Of a DNA stretch of 64,000 nt, positions 18,887-27,796 are shown in pieces; position 1 is the stretch's first letter; every line of letters begins with the position of its first letter. Under the pieces are notes generated by a model, which was not told where the DNA came from, made no database searches, and saw nothing but the letters and a program-made list of their open reading frames with translations. Both the position numbers and the translations under genes were made by a program. The stretch is from Marinactinospora thermotolerans DSM 45154 (GTDB taxonomy: Bacteria > Actinomycetota > Actinomycetes > Streptosporangiales > Streptosporangiaceae), in the NCBI RefSeq assembly GCF_900167435.1, contig NZ_FUWS01000006.1, forward strand, positions 356,810-420,809. Reading direction: 5' to 3'.

Positions 18887-20436
18887 GCACTTTCATGATC
18901 GAACCTGGAGCGCGGCTCGCGGGTCGCTACCGACTCGAAGAACTGGTCAACGAAACCCGCGGTGCCGCGCTGTGGAAGGCGACCGACGAGACCCTCGCCC
19001 GGCTGGTCGCCGTCTGGACGTTCACCGACGGCTTCCCCAGGACGAGCGAGGTTGTGCGCGCCGCCAGAGCGGCCAGCCGCATCGCCGACGCCCGTGTGAC
19101 CCAGGTCTTCGACGCCGATGACAGCGGCCCCACCGCCTACGTCGTCGAGGAGTGGGTGTCCGGCCAGTCGCTGACCGAGCTCCTCTCGCAGGGTCCCCTG
19201 GAACCCGACCGCGCCGCCGGCCTCGTCGCCGAAGCCGCCGAAGCCGTGGCCGCCGCCGCGTCCGCCGGCATCCACCACCTGTGCCTGACCCCGAACAAGC
19301 TGATGTGGAGCTCCGGTGGAGCCGTGAAGGTCACCGGCATCGGGGTCGACGCCGCCCTGCGCGGCATCACCTCGGCCGATCCCGTGGTCACCGACGCCCG
19401 AGGCGTCGGCCGGCTGCTGTACGCGGCCCTGACCGCGCACTGGCCGGGCGAGGAGCAGACCGGGCTGCGGCCGGCCCCCCTCGTCTCGGGCCGCCCCTGC
19501 GAGCCGAGTCAGATCCGGGCCGGCATCCCCGGCCGGCTCAACGACATCGTCTGCCGCTCCGCCTTCCAGATGGCGGGGCGTAGCGGCCCTCTCAACAGCG
19601 CGCAGGACATCGCCGACGCGCTGGCCGACGTACCCCGGTTGGTCCCCCTTCCGGTCACGCCCTCGGCCCCGCGTTCCCGTCCCGCCCCCTCCGATGAGGG
19701 CGGCCCCTCCCGGCGGGCCGAGCATCCCCGCCGCGCCGAGCGCGGCGAGCGCCTGGGGGTCCCCGCCCACCAGCTCGCGACTCCGCCGCGCGGTTCCCGT
19801 GGGAACGGCCGCTCCGGTTCCTCGACGTCCACCGTCAACAAGGTGCTCATCGGCGCCGTGGCGATGCTCGTCTTCGTCGCCGTGGTCGTGGGCGCCTGGA
19901 CCGTCGGCAGCGTCATGAACACTCCCAACGAGGGCAACAGCCAGGCCACCTCGGCCGAAGAGCAACCGGCGAACGCCGGAGAGCCCGAGCTCTCCGTGCT
20001 CGAACCCGCCGGCGCCGATGGCTTCGACCCGCAGGGTGACGACGGCGACGAGCACGGCGACAAGGCCGGCCTCGCCATCGACGGCGACCCCTCGACCTCC
20101 TGGAACACCCAGGGCTACAACAGCGAGAGCTTCGGGAACCTCAAGTCTGGAGTCGGCCTCATCATCGACATGGGCGCCTCCGTCGAGATCCACGAGGCGA
20201 ACCTGCAGCTCGGAGGTGGCCCCTACAGCGTTCACCTCCGTGTCGGCGATGCCCCTGAGGAGTCCGCGCTCACGACGGTCAGCGAACAGGCTGGAGCATC
20301 GGGAGAGGTCAACATTAAACTGGACGACCCCGCTCAAGGCCGGTACGTCGTGGTGTGGTTCACCGCTCCGCTGCCTTCGGACGGGGGCGAGTACCGAGGC
20401 ACCGTCAACGAGGTGGAGCTGCGCGGAATCACGTGA
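18883..20436 (+). CDS. Membrane-anchored pseudokinase with extracellular discoidin-like domain
   Basis: 517 aa. Residues 10-250 follow the Ser/Thr-kinase fold (GARLAGRYRLEELV start) but the catalytic residues are gone: the HRD loop reads HHLCLTPNKLMW, the DFG position reads TGIG and no VAIK lysine is evident. A basic/Pro linker, one membrane helix (about 318-342) and an extracellular C-terminal domain (about 365-517) with DPSTSWNTQGY follow, similar to F5/8-type carbohydrate-binding modules. It corresponds to the kinase-like part of mycobacterial MviN, known to dock the FHA protein FhaA when phosphorylated. A similar regulatory role for MurJ here is inference. Its stop overlaps the sigM start (GTGA). 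Confidence 0.85.
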   Translation: MSTFMIEPGARLAGRYRLEELVNETRGAALWKATDETLARLVAVWTFTDGFPRTSEVVRAARAASRIADARVTQVFDADDSGPTAYVVEEWVSGQSLTELLSQGPLEPDRAAGLVAEAAEAVAAAASAGIHHLCLTPNKLMWSSGGAVKVTGIGVDAALRGITSADPVVTDARGVGRLLYAALTAHWPGEEQTGLRPAPLVSGRPCEPSQIRAGIPGRLNDIVCRSAFQMAGRSGPLNSAQDIADALADVPRLVPLPVTPSAPRSRPAPSDEGGPSRRAEHPRRAERGERLGVPAHQLATPPRGSRGNGRSGSSTSTVNKVLIGAVAMLVFVAVVVGAWTVGSVMNTPNEGNSQATSAEEQPANAGEPELSVLEPAGADGFDPQGDDGDEHGDKAGLAIDGDPSTSWNTQGYNSESFGNLKSGVGLIIDMGASVEIHEANLQLGGGPYSVHLRVGDAPEESALTTVSEQAGASGEVNIKLDDPAQGRYVVVWFTAPLPSDGGEYRGTVNEVELRGIT

Positions 20437-21065
20437 ACACGGCGATGGACGCTGTTCGGGAACTCCCCGACCGGGAGTTGTTGACCAGGCATAACCAAGG
20501 CGACGAGCGGGCTTTCGGCGAGCTGGTGCGCAGGCACCGGGAACGCATGTGGGCCGTCGCCATCCGCGTGCTGGGCGACCCCGAGGAGGCGTCCGACGCC
20601 CTCCAGGACGCGTTCCTCTCCGCGTTCCGGGGCGCGCACAGATTCCGCGGCGAGGCCATGGTGAGCACCTGGTTGCACCGCATCGTCGTCAACGCCTGCC
20701 ACGACCGCATCCGCCGCAAGATGGTCCGACCGGCCGTTCCCACCGACGACGCCAACCTCGACGTGCTCTCCAACGAACGCCTGAAGGGGTCCTCCAACGA
20801 CCCCACCCATCGCAGTGACGCCGCCATGGACGTGCACTCCGCGCTCGAACGCCTGCCGACCGAACAGCGCCTGGCCCTCGTCCTGGTGGACATGATGGGC
20901 TATCGCGTGGACGAGGCGGCCGAGATCCTCGAGGTCGCCCCGGGCACGGTGAAGAGCCGGTGTGCTCGCGGCCGGGCGCGACTTCTGCCATATCTCTCCC
21001 ATCTCAGGAACCCTGGCCCGTCCCAGGACGTCACATCTCCGAGAGGAGGTGGCAGGAGATCGTGA
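20433..21065 (+). CDS. sigM: ECF RNA polymerase sigma factor SigM
   Basis: 210 aa. Sigma-2 region: DERAFGELVRRHRERMWAVA ... DALQDAFLSAFRG ... STWLHRIVVNACHDRIRR. Sigma-4 region: ALERLPTEQRLALVLVDMMGYRVDEAAEILEVAPGTVKSRCARGR. It redirects RNA polymerase to envelope or redox stress promoters. GTG 20433 is chosen because it overlaps the pseudokinase stop by 4 nt; the downstream anti-sigma gene overlaps its stop in the same way, so the three proteins are translationally coupled. Placement next to trxBA is conserved in actinomycetes. Confidence 0.92.
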   Translation: MNTAMDAVRELPDRELLTRHNQGDERAFGELVRRHRERMWAVAIRVLGDPEEASDALQDAFLSAFRGAHRFRGEAMVSTWLHRIVVNACHDRIRRKMVRPAVPTDDANLDVLSNERLKGSSNDPTHRSDAAMDVHSALERLPTEQRLALVLVDMMGYRVDEAAEILEVAPGTVKSRCARGRARLLPYLSHLRNPGPSQDVTSPRGGGRRS

Positions 21066-21910
21066 CGTCTCATGTCGACGTGGAGGACCTCGCACTACTG
21101 GCCGAAGGACTGCTGGACGAGGACGAGGAACGCTCCACCCGGTCCCATGTGGCCGAATGCGCGCACTGCGCCGAGGTACTGGCGGCGCTCTCCGACGTAC
21201 CCCGCATCCTGGCCGAGGCGCCGGTGCCACCGCTTCCCTCCGGTATGGCGGACCGTCTCGACGAAGCGCTGCGCGCCGAGTTCCGCGAACGGTCCCTGTC
21301 CCATTCCGGTGCTCCCGCGCCCCAGGACGACGATGCCGGGGCCACCGTGCTTCCGCTGCCCCGGCGCAACGGGGTCACCCGTTGGATGCCCTACCTCGCC
21401 GCCGCCGCGGCCGGCGTCTTCGTTCTGGGCGGAGGTGCCGCGGTGGTGAACGGGATCATGTCCTCGCCCGGTACCACCGCCAGCGCGCCGACTCTCGGCA
21501 ACGGCGACTCCGCCGAGCCCGAGGCCGCCCTCCCCTACCGCACCATCGTGGTGTCGAGCGGCACCGACTACACCGAATCCGCCCTCCCCGAGCAGGGGGC
21601 GCGGCTGATCGAACGCTCCCCTCTCGCGGAAACGCCTCAGATCGACGCTGAGGGCTCGGAGACCTCTCCCCTGTCCGTCACCTCCGAACCGCCGGCCGAG
21701 GTCTCCTCGTGCCTCCAGAGCCTCGGCGCCGACGGCTCCTACCGTCCGGCCCTCGTCGACATCGCCGAGTACGAGGGTGACACCGCCTGGGTGATGGTGG
21801 ACCAGCGGGAGTCGGGCGGCTACGGGCTGCGTGTCGTCTCGCCCTCCTGTGGGGCCGCCGGCGACGCCGGATCCGCGGTCCTGGCCGAGGCCTCCGTCCC
21901 CGCGCCATAG
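21062..21910 (+). CDS. Membrane anti-sigma factor for SigM (ZAS family)
   Basis: 282 aa. The N-terminal zinc-associated anti-sigma motif HxxxCxxC is present (HVAECAHC, about residues 34-41). A single membrane helix lies at about 117-135 (YLAAAAAGVFVLGGGAAVV), then an extracytoplasmic domain with two cysteines (EVSSCLQSLG and SPSCGAAG). GTG 21062 overlaps the sigM stop (GTGA). It should sequester SigM until an envelope signal releases it. The paired extracellular cysteines may be redox-active; that is inference. Confidence 0.88.
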   Translation: MTSHVDVEDLALLAEGLLDEDEERSTRSHVAECAHCAEVLAALSDVPRILAEAPVPPLPSGMADRLDEALRAEFRERSLSHSGAPAPQDDDAGATVLPLPRRNGVTRWMPYLAAAAAGVFVLGGGAAVVNGIMSSPGTTASAPTLGNGDSAEPEAALPYRTIVVSSGTDYTESALPEQGARLIERSPLAETPQIDAEGSETSPLSVTSEPPAEVSSCLQSLGADGSYRPALVDIAEYEGDTAWVMVDQRESGGYGLRVVSPSCGAAGDAGSAVLAEASVPAP

Positions 21911-21958
21911 CCCCGCCACATCACTCGTCCCAGGTCACGCTCGATCTGGGCGGGCCCG

Positions 21959-21984
21959 GGAATGGCCTGCGCCTACCATCTGTT
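21959..21984 (+). promoter_or_regulatory. SigR-type promoter of trxBA
   Basis: GGAAT (21959-21963), an 18-nt spacer and GTT (21982-21984) match the actinobacterial SigR/SigH disulfide-stress consensus exactly. It lies about 60 nt before the trxB start. In Streptomyces trxBA is a known SigR target. Confidence 0.85.
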
Positions 21985-22042
21985 GGTAGAGAACGACTTC
22001 TCTCCAACGAGCGTGCGTACGAGTTTTAAGGGGCCTAGTAGC

Positions 22043-22975
22043 GTGAGCGACGTCCGTAACGTGATCATCATCGGGTCCGGGCCCGCGGGATACACAGCCG
22101 CCGTCTACGCGGCACGCGCCGAGTTGAACCCCCTCGTCTTCGAGGGGTCGATCACCGCAGGTGGCGCGCTGATGAACACCACCGAGGTCGAGAACTTCCC
22201 CGGGTTCCCCGACGGGATCATGGGCCCCGACCTCATGGACAACATGCGGAAGCAGGCCGAGCGCTTCGGTGCCGAGCTGGTTCCCGAGGACGTCACCGAG
22301 GTGGACCTGACCGCCACCCCCAAGGTCGTGAAGGTCGGCGACCGGTCCTACTACGCGCGCGCCGTCATCGTCGCCACCGGCTCCCAGCACCGCAAGCTCG
22401 GCATCCCCGGCGAGGACCGCTACTCCGGCCGCGGCACCTCCTGGTGCGCCACCTGTGACGGCTTCTTCTTCCGCGACCAGGACATCGCGGTCGTGGGCGG
22501 TGGTGACACCGCCATGGAGGAGGCCACCTTCCTCACCCGCTTCGCCCGCTCGGTGACCATCATCCACCGCCGTGACGAACTCCGGGCCAGCAAGATCATG
22601 GCCGAGCGCGCCTTCGCCAACGAGAAGATCCGCTTCGTGTGGAACAGCGAGGTGACCGAGGTTCTGGGAGACGACAAGGTCTCCTCGATCCGCCTGCGTA
22701 ACCGCGAGACCGGTGAGGAGAGCACGCTCGACATCACGGGCCTCTTCATCGCCGTCGGTCACGACCCGCGCGTCGAGCTTTTCAAGGGGCAGCTCGACCT
22801 CGACGATGAAGGCTACATCGCGGTCGCCTCGCCCACGACGCACACCAACATCCCCGGTGTCTTCGCCTGTGGTGACGTTGTGGACCACAGGTACCGTCAG
22901 GCCATCACGGCCGCGGGCACCGGCTGCTCCGCCGCCATGGACGCCGAGCACTACCTCGCCGACCAGGCCGGCTGA
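22043..22975 (+). CDS. trxB: Thioredoxin reductase
   Basis: 310 aa. The FAD motif [16 protein letters not shown] is at the N-terminus, the redox-active CATC (SWCATCDG) in mid-protein, and the NADPH motif [13 protein letters not shown] follows; [16 protein letters not shown] is near the end. It reduces thioredoxin with NADPH. GTG 22043 ([13 protein letters not shown]) is chosen; the upstream open frame would overlap the SigR promoter. First gene of trxB-trxA. Confidence 0.97.
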   Translation: MSDVRNVIIIGSGPAGYTAAVYAARAELNPLVFEGSITAGGALMNTTEVENFPGFPDGIMGPDLMDNMRKQAERFGAELVPEDVTEVDLTATPKVVKVGDRSYYARAVIVATGSQHRKLGIPGEDRYSGRGTSWCATCDGFFFRDQDIAVVGGGDTAMEEATFLTRFARSVTIIHRRDELRASKIMAERAFANEKIRFVWNSEVTEVLGDDKVSSIRLRNRETGEESTLDITGLFIAVGHDPRVELFKGQLDLDDEGYIAVASPTTHTNIPGVFACGDVVDHRYRQAITAAGTGCSAAMDAEHYLADQAG

Positions 22976-23023
22976 CCTCCCGACCCCTTCCACCCCTTTT
23001 CCCGTCTGTGTGAGGAGTTTCCC

Positions 23024-23347
23024 GTGTCCAAGCTCAAGGAAGTCACCGACGCCAGTTTCGACGTCGACGTGCTCAAGAGCGACAAGCCCGTCCTGGTCGA
23101 CTTCTGGGCCGAATGGTGCGGTCCCTGCCGCCAGGTCGCCCCGATCCTGGAGCAGATCGCTGAGGAGCACGGTGACAAGATCTCGATCGTCAAGCTGAAC
23201 ATCGACAAGCAGCCGAACGTCACGCGCGAGTACGGCATCATGCAGATCCCGACCATGAACCTGTTCAAGGACGGCCAGGTGGTCAAGCAGATCATGGGTG
23301 CCAAGCCGAAGTCTCTGCTGCTGAAGGACCTTGAGGAGTACATCTAA
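23024..23347 (+). CDS. trxA: Thioredoxin
   Basis: 107 aa with the WCGPC active site (FWAEWCGPCRQVAPIL) and the cis-proline loop MQIPTMNLFKDG. GTG start with GAGGAG upstream. It follows trxB by 48 nt and is closed by a strong terminator. Confidence 0.97.
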   Translation: MSKLKEVTDASFDVDVLKSDKPVLVDFWAEWCGPCRQVAPILEQIAEEHGDKISIVKLNIDKQPNVTREYGIMQIPTMNLFKDGQVVKQIMGAKPKSLLLKDLEEYI

Positions 23348-23358
23348 GGCTTCTCATG

Positions 23359-23394
23359 AGACATGGGCCCCGGGAGAACCCGGGGCCCATGTCT
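23359..23394 (+). terminator. Terminator of trxBA
   Basis: A perfect 16-bp stem (23359-23374 with 23379-23394) with an AGAA loop, followed by GTTCTC, 12 nt after the trxA stop. Confidence 0.9.
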
Positions 23395-23407
23395 GTTCTC
23401 AAGGCCG

Positions 23408-23423
23408 TGTTTCACGTGAAACA
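23408..23423. promoter_or_regulatory. parS site 1
   Basis: TGTTTCACGTGAAACA, a perfect 16-bp palindrome and the canonical ParB-binding centromere site. It lies between trxA and the convergent amidase gene. Confidence 0.93.
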
Positions 23424-23448
23424 CCGCCGGGCGGCGGGTCGCTCGCTG

Positions 23449-24546
23449 TCAGAGCAGCCGGGCCACTCGTTCACGGATCGCGTCGAAGGTAGCGGCGAAC
23501 ATGTTGCCCGGGCACTCCGTGGTAAGCCAGTCTCGGTGGCGCGAGACCCCGTGCACGGTGATCGCCTGCCCGTTCACCGGGTTGACGTACTCGATACGGG
23601 CCCGCGGATCCACCCCCGTGACGAGGCACAGGAGTGCCAGCACCCGCACCAGGCTGTCCTGAGCCGCCTGGGTGGGCATCTCACCCGTGAAGTCACCGAG
23701 AAGGCAGACGCCGATGTTCCCGGAGTTGTAACCGCCTACGTGTCCGGCCGTCACGACCTCCGCCCCCGTCCCCACGGGAAGGCCCGCGAAGACGGGAACC
23801 TGGTCTTCTCCCGAGTAGCGCCCCTCATAGATCGTGCCGTCCGGGCCGATGAGCAAGTGGTAGCCGATATCCCCCCACGCCTGTTCGACGGCGTGCAGAT
23901 GGTAGACGGCTCGTACCGCCGCGGCGGGATCACCGTTGACCGCGAGAGCGGTGTGGTGGACGGTGATCGTCTGGGCCGGAGAGAACTCCGCCGGCCACAG
24001 CTCATTTCCCGCTCCGTCGAAGCGCAGCGACTCGTCCGCTCCCCAGCCGGCCCGCGTGACGTAGTGAACTGGCGGCAGGCTCAGCCCTTTCAGAGCGGAC
24101 GGGACCTCTAGCGTCCCACCGGTCTCTCGTGACGTACGCATCCGTTGCCCGTCCCTGGTGTTCATCGTGATGGCCGCCAGCCCCTCTCCGCCACCGCGGA
24201 GTTCGTACCCCTCACTCCCCTCGGGAACCGCAAGCAGGGCGACCGGCGTCCCTTCCTCACCGTCCCTCGCGTGCTCGGCGAAGCGCACACGGTGCCACTC
24301 CCCGTCTTCCTCCACCCCGACGAACCTGATCTGTACCCCCTCGGGGAGCACTCCGTCGCTCTGGAACGCGACGTGATCGAAATGCATGCCCGGACGTATC
24401 AGTCCGGTACCCGACGTCCGTTCCACGAGCGTGTGAGGAAAGGAGGTCGGCTCTCCTGCGGCCACCGCGGCACGGGGACGCGGCAACGCGGGGACGGCCG
24501 CGAGCGCCACCGCCGCTGCGGCCATGAACTGCCGACGCTTCACCAT
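23449..24546 (-). CDS. Secreted N-acetylmuramoyl-L-alanine amidase / PGRP-domain protein
   Basis: 365 aa. A signal peptide (MVKRRQFMAAAAVALAAVPAL, possibly Tat) precedes a beta-rich N-terminal domain (about 40-150) and a C-terminal PGRP/Amidase_2 domain starting at RAGWGADESLRF. Zinc-site histidines occur in TITVHHTAL and ITVHGVSRHRDWLTTECPGN. It resembles the mycolyl- or N-acetylmuramoyl-amidases that trim peptidoglycan. It sits between parS 1 and parB and is convergent with trxA. Confidence 0.88.
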   Translation of the reverse strand: MVKRRQFMAAAAVALAAVPALPRPRAAVAAGEPTSFPHTLVERTSGTGLIRPGMHFDHVAFQSDGVLPEGVQIRFVGVEEDGEWHRVRFAEHARDGEEGTPVALLAVPEGSEGYELRGGGEGLAAITMNTRDGQRMRTSRETGGTLEVPSALKGLSLPPVHYVTRAGWGADESLRFDGAGNELWPAEFSPAQTITVHHTALAVNGDPAAAVRAVYHLHAVEQAWGDIGYHLLIGPDGTIYEGRYSGEDQVPVFAGLPVGTGAEVVTAGHVGGYNSGNIGVCLLGDFTGEMPTQAAQDSLVRVLALLCLVTGVDPRARIEYVNPVNGQAITVHGVSRHRDWLTTECPGNMFAATFDAIRERVARLL

Positions 24547-24673
24547 GGGGAAATCTCCAAAGGGGGGAGGGAACCTGGTCCAGGGCCCGGGCTGTTCCCC
24601 ACACGGACAGTGAGAACCCGGTACCCGCCAGGAGTCTAGGGAGACTCACGTCATAGCGGTGGGAGATAACGCG

Positions 24674-24709
24674 AGAGGCCGGTGCGGTTTCGGCGCCGCA
24701 CCGGCCTCT
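24674..24709 (-). terminator. Hairpin downstream of parB
   Basis: A perfect 14-bp stem (24674-24687 with 24696-24709) and 8-nt loop, 69 nt beyond the parB stop, before the amidase gene on the same strand. Confidence 0.7.
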
Positions 24710-24777
24710 GGAGAGGGGCGATGTGCCGAGGGGGACACATCGACGTGTCGATTCGCGGTCGTGTCGACCTGAGCCGG

Positions 24778-25707
24778 TCAGCCCTGTCGAACGGTCGGGG
24801 CCATGGTCTCGATGATGCGTTCGAGGTCTTCCATCGTCGCGAACTCCACGACGATCTTGCCCTTGTTCCGTCCCATGTTGACCTTCACCCGGGTGTCGAA
24901 GACGTCGGAAAGTCGATTTGCCAACTCCTCGACCTGCGGAGAAACCGGTGCGCGGACCGGCTTGCGACGCTCGGGGCGCGCATCGTCGTCCACGCCCAGC
25001 GCGATGATCTCCTCCAGGGCCCGGACCGAGAGCCCTTCGGCGACGATGCGCTGGGCCAGACGGTCCTGAAGCTCGGGTCCTTCGGCTGAGAGGAGCGCCC
25101 TCGCGTGTCCAGCGCTGATCACCCCGGCAGCGACCCGTCGTTGCACGGCGGGTGGGAGGTTGAGCAGTCTCAGCGTGTTGGTGATGTGGGGGCGAGAACG
25201 GCCGATCCGTCGTGCGAGCTCATCGTGGGTGGTACCGAAGTCGTCCAGGAGCTGCTGATAGGCGGCCGCCTCTTCCAAGGGGTTCAGCTGCTGGCGATGG
25301 AGGTTCTCCAGCAGGGCGTCGCGCAGCAGATCATCGTCGGAGGTCTGGCGCACGATCGCCGGAATCCGGTCGAGACCGGCCTCCTTGCTCGCCCGCCACC
25401 GCCGCTCTCCCATGATCAGCTCGTACTGGCCGTCGTCGATCTTGCGGACGACCACCGGCTGGAGGAGACCCACCTCGCTGATCGACGCCTTCAGTTCGGC
25501 GAGGGCGTCCTCGTCGAAATGCTGACGTGGCTGGCGCGGGTTCGGACTGATCGCCTTGAGCGGAACCTCTTCGAGATAGGCGCCACCGACCGTTTCGGGA
25601 ACGGCCCCGGCCCCCGGCGTTCCGTTTCCAGCCGCCGTGGCAACTGGTCCCTGCGGGATGAGCGCGCCCAGTCCCTTACCCAGACCGCGCCGCTGCTGGC
25701 TCACCAC
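24778..25707 (-). CDS. parB: Chromosome partitioning protein ParB
   Basis: 309 aa. The CTP-hydrolysing ParB/Srx domain includes [35 protein letters not shown] and [14 protein letters not shown]. An HTH ([23 protein letters not shown]) and a C-terminal dimerisation domain ending [14 protein letters not shown] follow. It loads on the parS sites of this window and spreads along DNA to segregate origins with ParA. It is 22 nt downstream of parA, same operon. Confidence 0.97.
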   Translation of the reverse strand: MVSQQRRGLGKGLGALIPQGPVATAAGNGTPGAGAVPETVGGAYLEEVPLKAISPNPRQPRQHFDEDALAELKASISEVGLLQPVVVRKIDDGQYELIMGERRWRASKEAGLDRIPAIVRQTSDDDLLRDALLENLHRQQLNPLEEAAAYQQLLDDFGTTHDELARRIGRSRPHITNTLRLLNLPPAVQRRVAAGVISAGHARALLSAEGPELQDRLAQRIVAEGLSVRALEEIIALGVDDDARPERRKPVRAPVSPQVEELANRLSDVFDTRVKVNMGRNKGKIVVEFATMEDLERIIETMAPTVRQG

Positions 25708-25729
25708 CGACTCCCTTCACGTGCTGTCA

Positions 25730-26812
25730 TCAATGTCCGACCACCGCATTCGCGCGGAACGCGATCTCCCTGGCCGCCTGCATGTAGGCCACGGCTCCGG
25801 TGGATCCGGGATCGTAGGTCATGACCGACTGCCCATAGCTCGGCGCCTCGGAGACCCGAACACTACGCGGTACCAGTGTCTTGAGTACGAGATCTCCGAA
25901 GTGAGAGCGGACTTCGTCAGCCACCTGAGAAGCCAGGCGCGTGCGGCCGTCATACATCGTCAAGACGATGGTCGAGACCGCGAGCGCCGGATTGAGGTGC
26001 GACTTGACGAGCTCGACGTTGCGCAGGAGCTGCCCCAGTCCCTCTAGCGCGTAGTACTCGCACTGGATCGGAATGAGGACCTCTTCGCAGGCGACCATCG
26101 CGTTGACGGTGAGAAGGCCCAAGGAGGGAGGGCAGTCGATGAGGATGTAGTCGAGTTCGCTCTCGTCGTAAGCGGCGAACGCTCGCTTGAGCCGGGATTC
26201 GCGGGCCACCAGGGAGACGAGTTCGATCTCGGCGCCGGCAAGATCGATGGTAGCCGGAACACACCAGAGGTTGGGGATCTGTTCCACAGGCCGCGCAAGG
26301 GAACGCAGATCCTCGTCCTCGACGAGGCAGTGGTACACGGAGCGGGATTCGGGCGTTCGCTCCATCCCCAGCGCGGTGGAGGCGTTTCCCTGCGGATCGA
26401 GGTCGACGACCATGACACGGTTGCCATGCATGGCAAGAGAGGCGGCGATGTTCACGGTTGTCGTGGTCTTGCCGACGCCCCCCTTCTGGTTGGCGACGCT
26501 GATGACGCGGCACCGCTCGGGGCGGGGCCACACCTCCTCTCCGTGTCCACGTACCGTCATCGCGGCACGGGCGGCGCGGGCGATGGGCGTATCGAACTCG
26601 ACGCCGTAGTCGGAGGACGAAGGCGCTATGTCGACATCGGTTTCACGTGAAACCCCCTCCGAGACGGCCGCATCTCCCTGCCACTGAGATGTTTCACGTG
26701 AAACGTAGGGGTCAGAGGTAGCTCGTAGGGAGAATTCCACTGCGGGGACCGGGCCGGTTTCACGTGAAACGTAGGCGCCATCGGTCGGGTTCTGGGGCAC
26801 GAATGAGTTCAC
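25730..26812 (-). CDS. parA: Chromosome partitioning ATPase ParA (Soj)
   Basis: 360 aa. An unusually long N-terminal extension (about 100 residues) precedes the deviant Walker A KGGVGKTTT, Walker A' VVDLDPQGN and Walker B ILIDCPPSLG. The extension contains three VSRET pentapeptides, each encoded by a parS palindrome. GTG 26812 overlaps the rsmG stop (GTGA), which fixes the start and means the parS sites are within the coding sequence. It drives segregation of ParB-bound origins. Confidence 0.95.
   Translation of the reverse strand: MNSFVPQNPTDGAYVSRETGPVPAVEFSLRATSDPYVSRETSQWQGDAAVSEGVSRETDVDIAPSSSDYGVEFDTPIARAARAAMTVRGHGEEVWPRPERCRVISVANQKGGVGKTTTTVNIAASLAMHGNRVMVVDLDPQGNASTALGMERTPESRSVYHCLVEDEDLRSLARPVEQIPNLWCVPATIDLAGAEIELVSLVARESRLKRAFAAYDESELDYILIDCPPSLGLLTVNAMVACEEVLIPIQCEYYALEGLGQLLRNVELVKSHLNPALAVSTIVLTMYDGRTRLASQVADEVRSHFGDLVLKTLVPRSVRVSEAPSYGQSVMTYDPGSTGAVAYMQAAREIAFRANAVVGH
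26639..26654. promoter_or_regulatory. parS site 2, inside parA
   Basis: GGTTTCACGTGAAACC, perfect palindrome, encoding part of GVSRETD. Confidence 0.93.
26691..26704. promoter_or_regulatory. parS site 3, inside parA
   Basis: GTTTCACGTGAAAC, perfect 14-bp core, encoding the VSRET of YVSRETSQ. Confidence 0.92.
26757..26770. promoter_or_regulatory. parS site 4, inside parA
   Basis: GTTTCACGTGAAAC, perfect 14-bp core, encoding the VSRET of YVSRETGP. Confidence 0.92.
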
Positions 26813-27606
26813 CTCTTCCGTCCGCGCTTCTTCCTGCCGCGCGATGCACGTTGGCCTCTGGACGGGGCAGCCGGGTCGCTCTCGGTGGTGACCGTGACGC
26901 GAACGACCGTGGTAGCGGGATCGACTTTACCGCGCCCCACTCGAATCACATCTGCGACGCAAGGACGCTGGCGTGACAAATCTGCGCGCGCCTCTTCGAG
27001 TTCAGCTTCCGCTTGCTCCCCCTTCAACGCCAGCAGACTTCCTCCCGTCCGGAGAAGCGGGAGCGCCCACTTGGCGAGCTTGGGGAGCGGGGCGACTGCG
27101 CGCGCCGTGACGAAGTCGGCACGCACCTCCTTCTTCACCTCTTCCGCGCGCCCTCGTCGCACGGTGACGTTCGAGAGCCCGAGAAGGTCGACGCTCTCCT
27201 GAAGGAAGACCGTCCGGCGAAGAAGAGGTTCAAGCAAGGTGACCGAGAGGTCAGGTCGCAGGATCGCGAGAACGAGTCCCGGCAATCCGGCTCCCGACCC
27301 GATGTCGACGACCTCGGCCCCGTCCGGGAGGAGCTCCTCGACCACGGCACAGTTCATGAGATGCCGCTCCCACAAGCGGGGGACTTCGCGCGGGCCGATG
27401 AGCCCACGTTGCACGCCGGCGTCCGCGAGCAGTTCCGCGTAACGCCGCGCCACAGGCAAGGTGTCCCCGAACAGCTCGATCGCCTGTTCGCTCGGACCCC
27501 CCAGCTCTTCTGGACTCTCGCGAGAAGAGAGGTCCGCGTTCTCGGGTTCCCGGCGGCGCTGGACCGGCCCGAGAGCTCGCGACGCGAAATCCCGAGAAGA
27601 GGTCAT
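26809..27606 (-). CDS. rsmG: 16S rRNA (guanine-527-N7)-methyltransferase RsmG (GidB)
   Basis: 265 aa. The SAM-binding motif is VVDIGSGAGLPGLVLAI; RLWERHLMNCAVV and the later ARAVAPLPKLAKW are typical of RsmG. It methylates G527 of 16S rRNA; loss gives low-level streptomycin resistance in actinomycetes. The last 30 residues are a basic tail. Its stop overlaps the parA start. Confidence 0.95.
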   Translation of the reverse strand: MTSSRDFASRALGPVQRRREPENADLSSRESPEELGGPSEQAIELFGDTLPVARRYAELLADAGVQRGLIGPREVPRLWERHLMNCAVVEELLPDGAEVVDIGSGAGLPGLVLAILRPDLSVTLLEPLLRRTVFLQESVDLLGLSNVTVRRGRAEEVKKEVRADFVTARAVAPLPKLAKWALPLLRTGGSLLALKGEQAEAELEEARADLSRQRPCVADVIRVGRGKVDPATTVVRVTVTTESDPAAPSRGQRASRGRKKRGRKR

Positions 27607-27732
27607 CAGTTACCACCTTGGCCTTTGCATCCACAAGTCAACAGGTCGACACGTCCCTGAGCGGAGATGTCGATCGCGCCCAGCCTCGTCCCGTCGAGGC
27701 GGCAGGGCTCCGCTCGAAAAATCACACAATAA

Positions 27733-27766
27733 AGCGCCCCTCACGATCCTATGCGTGAGGGGCGCT
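27733..27766 (-). terminator. Terminator after jag
   Basis: A perfect 13-bp stem (27733-27745 with 27754-27766), followed on the minus strand by TTTATTGTG. It ends the rpmH-to-jag operon before rsmG. Confidence 0.8.
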
Positions 27767-27770
27767 GCTC

Positions 27771-27784
27771 GTTTCACGTGAAAC
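27771..27784. promoter_or_regulatory. parS site 5
   Basis: GTTTCACGTGAAAC, perfect core, between the jag stop and its terminator. Confidence 0.93.
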
Positions 27785-27796
27785 CGATGGAGCCGG

